Assembly: GCA_026770575.1 (NCBI GenBank)
Contig: MU657165.1
Location: 273,723-309,930 of the forward strand
Direction: 5' to 3'
DNA length: 36,208 nucleotides
DNA from: Pelagophyceae sp. CCMP2097
Taxonomy: Eukaryota > Sar > Pelagophyceae
The notes beneath the pieces are model-generated. The model made no database searches and had not been told where the DNA came from. It worked only from the letters and a program-made list of their open reading frames with translations. Below, one piece after another: positions 27,380 to 35,186 of this stretch (the first letter of the stretch is position 1; the number at the start of each line of letters is the position of its first letter). A program made the position numbers and the translations under genes.

Positions 27380-29112
27380 TCAGCGCGAGTCGGACGGCGG
27401 CTCGCGGGCGTCGCCCGCGGGGAAGTAGAGGAAGATGGGGAAGTGGTACGGCGGGCCCTCCGCCGCCTCGACCTGGAGCACCAGGGGCACCACGTGGAAC
27501 GCCGCGCCACCGTCCGCATCGCCGTCCTCGCGGGGTGGCGAAGCGAGTGCGAACCTGCGCGCGCCGTCGAGGGCCGCCGCGGGAGGGCCGCCGCGGGACG
27601 CACGAGGCCTCAACGCGGACCCAGGCGGCGCGGCGGCCGCGCTGGTACGCCACCGACTCGCCGGCCGACGCAAGGAGCGCCTACGCGCGTTATACGTCGG
27701 GGTAGCCAAGGGCAGTGCGGCCGGGTCCGCCGGAGGACGCGCCTCGGGCTGGTCGTCTTCGCCGTCGTCGTCGTCATCGTCGTCGTCGTCGTCGTCGAAC
27801 GTCGCCTCGAGCGAGAGGCTGACGGGCGCCGCGGCCAGGGAGCATTCGGTGGCGTCGCGGCAGCGCGCGGCGCGGTGTGCGGCGCGCAGCGACGGCACGA
27901 GGTGCTCGAGGGCGCGCGCGCCGCCGTCGTCGGCGCCGAGCAGCCGTATTTCAACGGGATTTGACGTCGGGTTGCGGACCTCGACGACAAACGTGAGCGC
28001 GTCGCGGCCGCGTCTGGCGGTGGCGACGGCGACGCGCGGCACGGCGAGGACGGCGGACGCGTCCTTTTTTGCCCACCCCGACGAAGACCGCGTCGACGAA
28101 TCGCCGTCGAGCGGCCGCGGCTTGGGCTTGTACAAGATGCCCGCGCGCCCCGCCACCACGTCGCGGCGGCAGCGCCGAGTGCACCGCGCGGCTAAAGCCA
28201 GCCGTGGCGGCGGGACGCCCGCGGCCGGCGCCGCGCCGGGCCCGCCGGGCCGGCCGGGCCACGGCGCCGCAGCGCCCAGCGACGCTTCCCCGCCTTCTTC
28301 TTCGCCTTCGACGGCCTCGTCGTCGCCGCCGCCGTGCGTCGCCTCGCCAGGCCTTTGGTCGCGGAGCGTTGCGAGCTCGTCGAACGCGGCGCGCTTCGGG
28401 TCGGCGTGCTCCCAAAGCGCGCGCATCATCGCGAGCCCGTCTGGCGACTCCGCTTCCAGGCCATTCTCCGCAGACGTCCAGCAGCAATGCGCGCAGGCGT
28501 AGGACCATCGCAGCGCGCCGGGCGGCGCGCCTAACAACGCACACAATCGGACCGCCCCCGTCATGAGTCCGCACGGAGTCGGTCGAGGACCGCATGGTGC
28601 GTATCTCGGTCATCGTCGTCGCACCGTTTCCGGCGGCGTCGACGGGCAGGCCGAGCGCGCGCAGCGTTGTCGCGCAGATCGGGCAGGCCACGCAGTCCGC
28701 GCAGCGCCCACCTACGGCGTCCCGTGCGCTCGGATGCGACACGACGGCGCTTCAACGCCGCTTGGCACGGTGCGCCGCCGCCTGCGTGTGTGTCGTCGGC
28801 CGCGGGGTCCGCACTTCGGCAGCAGTCCACCGACCACCGCCAGAGGATCACGCACGTCGGCGTCGCTGTAGAGCTCGAGGCACTCGCGGCAGAAGACGCT
28901 GTCGATCTCGACGCTCGACGACGACGGGTGCGCCGACCTGTGTTCGACGGTCAAAAGGCCCATTTCGCCATTTTTCGACGAATTGGCCCGAGAGTTTGGC
29001 GGCGCGGCGAAGCTCACACCAGCGCGGCGCTCTCGCTGGACCAGTAGAGCTCGGCGAGCGGCGCGGCCCAGCCGTCGGCGGCGTAGACGACGTAGGGCCT
29101 CGCCGAAGCCAT
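27380..29112 (-). CDS. DCTN4: Dynactin subunit 4 (p62)
   Basis: Four exons (29112-29018, 28937-28852, 28711-28625, 28530-27380) give 472 aa, close to the usual about 460. p62 sits at the pointed end of the dynactin shoulder/Arp1 filament and helps dynein load cargo. The N-terminal zinc-binding part is assembled from three small exons: APLAELYWSSE, FCRECLELYSD, RCADCVACPICATTLR and CAHCCWTSAENGL. The second Cys pair (RCTRRC) is followed by the conserved GILYKPKPRPLDG. C-terminal beta-domain strands include LAVPRVAVATA, FVVEVRNPTSNPVEIRLLG and FHVVPLVLQVE. Oddities are an acidic run of 11 Asp (FD11GEDD), a Glu/Gly-rich insert before RCTRRC and a basic, low-complexity patch near residue 390, which may hide another intron. 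Presence of dynactin implies motile, dynein-using cells or lineage history. It is divergent from the E3BP gene. Confidence 0.85.
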
Positions 29113-29218
29113 GCCTCACTTTTTAGCTTCGAATTCCTAGGTTCAATCTAATCCTTGCTAGTGCAATTACGGGACTCGTGACTGGTCCGACGGGGTTGTA
29201 TCTAGTGGCGCGGCGACG
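29113..29218. promoter_or_regulatory. Bidirectional intergenic region (106 bp)
   Basis: Between the divergent starts of DCTN4 and the E3-binding protein gene. It is AT-richer than its surroundings (CTTTTTAGCTTCGAATTCC). No definite motif could be assigned. Confidence 0.45.
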
Positions 29219-31249
29219 ATGTTTCGTCTCGCGCTGCGGTGCACGCCGAGCAGGCTCGCCGTCGCCGGCAGACGATGGCTCTCCTACCCGAAGCACGAAG
29301 TTTCAGCCGGCGTCGCTGTTGAAGAAATTGGACCTCCTTCCGTGCTCGTCGACCGCGGCGGCGGCGGCGGGGGCGCGCCGTCGGCCCGGGAGGCGGTCGG
29401 GACCGCCCCACGGACCTCGAGGCGCCGCACCGCCGCGACGTCGAGCGGCCAGCCCCCCGGATGCCTCTCTTCGAGTGCAGCGTTGCCGCGCTTCTGGACC
29501 GCTTCTGGACCGCTCCTCGACCGCGTCTCTTCTAGGTCGTCGGCCTGCCGGCGCTGTCGCCGACGATGGAGGCGGGCACCATCGCGGTCTGGAAGGTCGT
29601 CGAGGGCGCCGGCTTCTCGGCCGGCGACGTGCTGTGCGAGATCGAGACGGACAAGGCCACCGTAGACTTCGAGGCCCAGGACGGCGGCGTGCGTGCCTCG
29701 ACGCGTGCCCGGCCGCGAGCCCCCCTCTGCCAAGGAGCATCACAGCACGGCCGGGGTCCACCGGCGCCCGCTAGGTCCTCGCTAAGATCCTCGTCCTCGC
29801 CGGTTCCGAGGTCGCCGTCGGTGCGCGCCCGCCGCCCCGTGGAAGCACCGGACGCTTTGATGGCAGGTGCGCCCATCGCCGTCCTCGTCGAGGAGGCTTC
29901 GGACGCGCCGGCGTTTGCCGACTACACCGCCGACGCGCCTGCGGCCGCGCCCGCGGCGGCGGCCGCGCCCGCGTCGGCGGCCGGCCCGGCGGTTGCGGCG
30001 CCGCGCGGCGACGCGCAGCTCATGCCGGCGGCGAGCTTTTTGGCAAACTCGAAGAAGATTGACGTGACGGCTCTCAAGGGCTCTGGCAAGGGCGGACGCA
30101 TCACAAAGGGAGACGTCCTCGTCGCCCTCGCCGCCGGCACCGTCTTTCCTGCGCTACCGCAAGCCAGCGCCGCCGCCAAGGCCGCCGCGATGCCGGTGGC
30201 CGCGGCCAAGGCCGCCCCGGTTGCCGCGCCCGCGGCCGTCGCGGCGGTCTCGGCCGCCGCCGCGCCCGCCGTCGGCGCGCGGCAACCGTGGCAGAACGAG
30301 CCGCGCGTCGCCTACGACGGTACGTCGCCTTGGTCGTTTCTGTTGGTGTCATACGACTCGTGCCGTCCCGTGACGCTCGCCTCTCGCAGTGTGGTCGGAG
30401 CCCAACTCGGGCGCGCCGTACGTGGACACGCCTGCGACTGGCATGCGGAAGATCATCTCGAAGAGGTTGACGGAGTCGCGCGCCTTTGTGCCGCACTCAT
30501 ACACGACGTCTTCGGTCGAGTTGGACGCCGTTTCCGCCATGCGCAAGGCCCTGGCGCGGGACTTTGACGTCAAGGTCAGCATCAACGACGTCGTGATCCG
30601 CGCGTGTGCGCTCGCGCTGCGCGACGTGCCGCGCGCCAACTCGAGCTGGGACGGCGCCACGTGCGTTCAGGGCGCCAGGGCGCCTACCGCCAAGCCGGTC
30701 CCCGATGCCACTGTATGCAGCGACCAGGCCGCGAGGAGCATGCCTAGGTGCGTTCCGAACGCGTCTGTGGACATTTCCGTGGCGGTGGCGACGCCGACGG
30801 GCCTGATCACGCCCATCGTGACCAACGCGGCTTCGAAGGGCCTGACGCAAATCTCCGCGGAAGTGCGCGACCTCGCCACGCGCGCGCGGCTGGGCAAGCT
30901 CAAGCCGCACGAGTACCAGGGCGGCACGTTCTCCATCTCTAACTTGGGCATGTTCGGCATCCAAGAGTTCTCCGCTGTAATTAACCCACCCCAGGCATGC
31001 ATCCTCGCTGTCGGCGGCGGCGTGCAAGAGGTCGTCCCGGGCGGCGACGGCGAGCCAAAGCTCGTGACGAAGATGTGAGTCGCGCGTCCGACGTCGACCC
31101 GTGCCAACAAACGTCGACGCCTCGACCCTCGCCCGCGTAGGACGTCTCGGCTCTCGTCGGACCGCCGCGTCGTAGACGAGGCGCTGGCGGCGCAGTTTAT
31201 GCAGGTGTTTTCGTACTACATGGCGAACCCGAGGCTCCTCGCGCTCTAA
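29219..31249 (+). CDS. PDHX: Pyruvate dehydrogenase E3-binding protein (component X)-like E2 homologue
   Basis: Seven exons (29219-29299, 29536-29688, 29775-29820, 29867-30319, 30390-30660, 30748-31074, 31141-31249) give 479 aa. A mitochondrial presequence ([19 protein letters not shown]) leads to a lipoyl domain ([17 protein letters not shown], lipoyl Lys67 in [11 protein letters not shown]). Then come an Ala/Pro linker and a peripheral-subunit-binding domain ([20 protein letters not shown], about 145-181), a second Ala-rich linker and an acyltransferase-like domain ([48 protein letters not shown]). The catalytic motif DHRVVDG of true E2 enzymes reads DRRVVDEA here (Arg452 for His). This resembles DSRVVDDE of mammalian component X, which has no transacetylase activity and tethers E3 to the core. 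So it most likely anchors dihydrolipoyl dehydrogenase. A plastid complex cannot be excluded. Confidence 0.88.
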
Positions 31250-31448
31250 GCCCCGACGGCCCACAAAGGCCCGGGCGCGCGGCCGACGTCCGTCGGGACA
31301 CACACAGTGCGACCCCTAAAGTTTTCCCGAGCCGCACACAATAGGGACAGAAAGCACTCGTTTATCGGTTTCGGCTCGCGGCGTGGTCGATGGGGTTGAG
31401 CCGATGCCTAGCGGGTGCCGCTCGCGACTGAGGGCGCGCGGGCGCCTC
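31250..31448. other. Convergent 3' intergenic region
   Basis: This 199-bp space lies between the stop codons of the E3BP gene (31,249) and the glycosyltransferase gene (31,449). It has a slightly AT-rich patch (31,316-31,370) suited to 3'-end formation. No gene is seen. Confidence 0.4.
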
Positions 31449-32818
31449 TTACCGGGCGACGTCGACGGTGGCGAGCCTCTCGCCGACGTTTTGGTTCAGC
31501 TCGTGGCAGACGGCCGCGAGTCTCTGGTGGTGCTGCGCCATGGTCGAATTACCGTGGAAGAGCGCCTTTTGATGCAATAGCGTCACGGGCCCGATGAAGC
31601 TCGCCTAGAGGCGGCATGAGCGCCGCGCGGTCGAGGGGGGGCTTACGCGTTTTACGCCTCGGAAATTGAACGTGTAGGGAAGGTGTCCGAGGACCCAAGC
31701 GTCGTTTTGGCAGGTCGCTTTCGAGAGCAAATGCAGCGCCGTCTGGTCGTGCCAGTCCGCGGCCTCGAGGGCCGAATCGGTCAGCGAAAGGCGGCCGCGG
31801 ACGTACTCAGCCTACGGCCGGCGTCGGGCCCGTCAAGAGGGGCCACTCGCCCTAGGGCCGGCGTCGGCGCCATTCAGTAAAAACAGGGGCCCATACCTCT
31901 ACACTGTCTTTGCCCACCTTACGGAAATACATTCAAGAGAAGACCAAAAGCGCACCAGCCACTCGCGCGCAAACGCCGTTGCGCGCGGGCCGCGCCGCAC
32001 CTACGGCGGGCTCGCTGCGCCCGGCGGGATGTAGTCATGAAACACTGCGACGATCGAGAGAGCCACGCACCGCGACCGCTCCCCCTTGCGCGCCGCTGCA
32101 GCGCGCCCCCGCGTCGTCGTAGCACTTGACCACGTCTCCAACGTCGCAGCGGCGCCGCAGGCAGCCGCGCTCGCATTCGCGCGCGGCGGCCTCGATTTGC
32201 TTCTCGCGCGCCGTCTTGCCGAATTGGAACATGCGGACGTCGGGCCCTTTCGCCAAAAAGAGCTTTGCCAGCTTGGCGGCCACGACGTCGCCGTCGTCGC
32301 GACAGAAGAAGGTGTCGTCGTCGACGAAGAGCGTGACGTTGCACGGCGCTCGGGCGAGGTTTTGCAGGCGGCCGATGCGGGACCGCGCTGTCGTCGAAAT
32401 CCGCGAACCCAGCGCCTTTAGGCGGCGCACCAGCGGGTCGCCGGCGTCCTCCGTCGTTTGAACCACCACGTCGAAGAGGTGCCGCTGCGGCACGACGCCC
32501 GCGTCGGTGAAGAGGCACGTCCGAGTGCCCGGGCTCGCGCGCCGCAGCGACTCGGCCGACAGCGCCGCGCGCCGGAGCCTGCAAACGACGACTCAAACGG
32601 CGCCGTGACCTGGCTGCCACTTCGGGCCCTATACCTTGACGGCATCATGCCGAGACTGAATCCTTCCGAGACAGAATCCTTCCGATAAAGACGCCGGCCA
32701 GTTACGCTCGAGCCTCTTCGCCTTTCGGGACCATGTTCCGCGTGTAGCAGACGCACGTCTCGTCGCCCGCCGCCGCTCCGGGCAGGAGCAGCAGCGCGGC
32801 GGCGCACGCCCTCCGCAT
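31449..32818 (-). CDS. Secretory-pathway glycosyltransferase (nucleotide-sugar transferase fold)
   Basis: Five exons (32818-32706, 32578-32071, 32000-31923, 31811-31647, 31604-31449) join without frame conflict to 339 aa. A signal peptide (MRRACAAALLLLPGAAAG) is followed by the start of a GT-A-type fold: ALSAESLRRASPGTRTCLFTD, RIGRLQNLARAP, then the metal/nucleotide-binding acidic motif TLFVDDDTFFCRD (about 124-126 DDD). Later elements are CSGAQGGAVAVRRGPRATAF, AREWLVRFW, ADWHDQTALHLL and HLPYTFNFR, the last two resembling acceptor-site and closing helices of the family. It ends with ATVDVAR. Sugar donor and acceptor are unknown. A Golgi or ER lumen site follows from the signal peptide. Intron lengths are 42-127 nt. 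At 31,647-31,656 two donors nine bases apart would add or omit three residues. Confidence 0.75.
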
Positions 32819-32908
32819 GTAGGCCCCTCAGCGGCCTTCGCAGCTGCAGCCCGACTTTCGCCGAAATAGGTCAACGGACCGGATCGCGACGAGGCGTACG
32901 CGTGTCCA
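32819..32908. promoter_or_regulatory. Bidirectional intergenic region (90 bp)
   Basis: This is the shortest head-to-head spacing in the window, between the glycosyltransferase and EMC3 start codons, both entering the ER pathway. It is too short for two independent conventional promoters with long 5' UTRs. No TATA box is seen. Confidence 0.5.
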
Positions 32909-34250
32909 ATGGCCGACCCGGAGATGCTGCTGCTGGACCCGGCTATCCGTGAGTCCGCCGCGCGCGGCGCGGGCGCCAAGCCCGCCCGGAGCGCCTCCCT
33001 TTTTTGAAACGCACGTACAACTGGACTTTTGCCCCTAGGCGACTGGGTCGTGTTGCCCATGGTCGCAATCATGGTACTCATGGGCCTGTGCCGGCACTAC
33101 GCGCTGATCCTGCTCAAGTCGAATACGAAGATGGACGCGGCGGAGATGCAGCAACGCCAGGTCTTGATGCGCGCTGCGCGGATCCGGACGCGCGGCAAGC
33201 GCCCGCGCCAAAATGTTCCAGCACAAAGTCCGAGAGGGGCTCGTATAGGGTCCCGAGACGGAGATCCCAGGACCGGGGCCTAGTACCGGGGCCCCAGGAA
33301 CGGGGCGACCGGGGCCGAAAACGGGGCCGAGACCTCGGACCCGATACGGACCCGAAGCGGACCCGAGACGGACCCGAAGCGGACCTGAGACCCAAGCTGG
33401 TGCCGTGCTGGCCCTCTGCGTGATATGGTTACGTGCTCCAAGCCCCCCAATCCCCGGAAGCATCCGCGGGTCGGAGCGCACGCCGGGGGCTCGGAGCGTG
33501 GTCGATCGCCTCTCCTATACGCGTCTTGATTCAGGCCAGCTGCTGCCCGCGGAGTCGTTCCACGCGCGGCGGTCGTACCTCTGCGCCAAGGAGAGCGGCG
33601 TACTTTGTGTCAAGGTGAAGAAGTCGGGTAATAACCCGATGATGAACCCGTTGGGCATGGTGGACCAGATGAAGGGCAACATGGTCTACATGGTCCCGAA
33701 CATGGCAATGATGGGCATCATCTCCTTCTTCTTCCAGGGATTCGTCCTCGTCAAGGTGCCCTTCCCACTCACGCAAAGATTCAAGATCATGCTCCAGCGC
33801 GGCGTCGACCTGGAGTCGTGAGTCCCGCCTCGACGACGGCCGCGAGCAGCGGACGCGCGGCGCAGGCTCGACGTCTCGTACGTCTCGTCGCTGTCTTGGT
33901 ACTTTTTGGTTATGTTCGGCTTGCGTGGTTTCTTCAAGATTCTCCTCGGCGAGGACTCGGACGCTTTGGACGAGGCTCGGTCGACGCAGATGCAGATGGG
34001 CATGGGCATGGGCGGCGGCGGCGGCGGCGTCTTCGACGCGCCGGCGGCGTACAAGTTCGAAAGGGAGAATCTGGAAATGGCGCCGCACGCATGGGCTTTG
34101 GACGCCGTCGAGCTCGAGCTCGTCGGCCCAAAGCAGGCCGCGCGCATCCAGGCGGCGGCCCAGCGCGCCACGAGCAGCGACGCCGCCAACGCCGACAAGC
34201 GCGCCTCTGACAAGAAGCGCCGGGTGAAGCTGGCAAAGGCCAAAAAGTAA
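32909..34250 (+). CDS. EMC3: ER membrane protein complex subunit 3
   Basis: Four exons (32909-32948, 33039-33194, 33535-33817, 33866-34250) give 287 aa. EMC3 is the Oxa1/YidC-superfamily insertase subunit that inserts tail-anchored and multipass proteins into the ER membrane. The sequence follows the family closely: MADPEMLLLDPAIRDWVVLP, LPMVAIMVLMGLCRHYALIL (TM1), QVLMRAARIRTRG joined to QLLPAESFHARRSYLC, PMMNPLGMVDQMKGNM, MAMMGIISFFFQGFVLVK (TM2), VPFPLTQRFKIMLQRGVDL, DVSYVSSLSWYFLVMFGLR (TM3) and HAWALDAVELELVGPKQ. The C-terminus is longer than usual and Lys-rich (KKRRVKLAKAKK), after a Gly run (GMGMGGGGGG). The 340-nt second intron needs a GC donor (33,195, G|GCAAGC) to match the family without insertion, and contains a tandem repeat. 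Confidence 0.93.
33345..33391. repeat. 22-bp tandem repeat in EMC3 intron 2
   Basis: Units of the form ACGGACCCGAAGCGGACCCG follow one another with few changes. Shorter CGGGGCC/GACC words occur just upstream. It is located wholly within the long intron, as with the other minisatellite-like repeats in this window. Confidence 0.65.
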
Positions 34251-34288
34251 TGCCTTTCTGGTGCGACAACGGCGCGGCGGCGGGCGCC

Positions 34289-35057
34289 TCAGCAGACATC
34301 GCGCGCGATGGGTTTTGCGCGGTCGTCGGCCGGCGGCGTTTCGCCGCGGCGGCGGGGCTTATGGCGCCACTGGAGGTAGTCGTCGATGATGGCGCGATGG
34401 TCAAAGGCCAGGTCGAGGTTCGCGAGGTCGTCGACGTGGACGGTGCGGATGGCGCGCGCGTCGTCGCCCGCGCGCGGCTCGCCACTCGTCTCGGCGACGT
34501 AGACGACGGAGACGGTGTGCCGCCGCGTGTCGCGCCGCGCGTCGCCGAACACGCCCAGCAGCCGCGGCGCGCCGACGAGCGCCAGGCCCGTCTCCTCGGC
34601 CAGCTCGCGGGCCACGGCGGCGTGCAGGTCCTCGCCGACCTGCCCGGGGCGCTCGACGCCGCGGAAACGCGCAGAGCCGCCCCGGGGCGACACGCTGCTC
34701 GGGTCCTGCGGACCCACGCGCGCGGACGCCGGTCGCGACGTCGACGAAGCCACCCATCGTCGCGTAGAGGCCGTTGTCGCGCCGGCGCACGAGGACGACT
34801 GCGTCGGGCCCGCGCTCGATGACGACGTCGATGGCGAGCGAGGGCGTGCACATGGCGTAGCCGTCGGATTTGCCGACCCAGCACGCCCCGGCCGGCGCGC
34901 CGCCGGGCGCGCCGCCGTGCCACGCGTACGGGCACGGCGGCGCGCCGCCGGAGAAATGCAAGAGGCCGAGACCCGCCGCGAGCAGCCAGGCCAAGATCTC
35001 GCGCCTGCCCAACGCCGCGTGCGCCCCAGCCGCCCACGCATATGGCCTCGTGGTCAT
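34289..35057 (-). CDS. Nudix hydrolase with N-terminal hydrophobic segment
   Basis: Two exons (35057-34740, 34639-34289) give 222 aa. The Nudix box GFVDVGEDLHAAVARELAEETGL (about residues 103-125) fits G-x5-E-x7-RE-U-x-EE-x-GU exactly. It is formed only when the 100-nt intron is removed between GGFVD and VGEDL. Nudix enzymes hydrolyse nucleoside diphosphates linked to another moiety. Before the box lie MCTPSLAIDVVIERG and AVVLVRRRDNGLYATMGG. After it come TVSVVYVAETSGEP and DLAFDHRAIIDDYLQW, which resembles the end of ADP-ribose/NADH-type Nudix proteins. Residues about 22-37 (LAWLLAAGLGLLHFSG) are hydrophobic, suggesting a membrane anchor or signal. The insert CPYAWHGG...CWVG is Cys/Gly-rich. 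The substrate is not deducible. The stop codon is 38 bp from that of EMC3. Confidence 0.85.
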
Positions 35058-35070
35058 CTCCGCATCCGTC

Positions 35071-35132
35071 GGCAGCGCGTGCCGGCGGTCCGATGGCCTC
35101 GTGGTTGCGGTAGGCAGCGCGTGCCGGCGGTC
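35071..35132. repeat. 21-bp direct repeat upstream of the Nudix gene
   Basis: GGCAGCGCGTGCCGGCGGTC occurs at 35,071 and again at 35,112, and ATGGCCTCGTGGT at 35,042 and 35,093. So the region around and upstream of the start codon arose by an imperfect local duplication. Confidence 0.7.
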
Positions 35133-35186
35133 CAGGTATGGTCCTGCCCTCTCTCACGGTATTTTCGAATTTGCTACTAGGGAACG

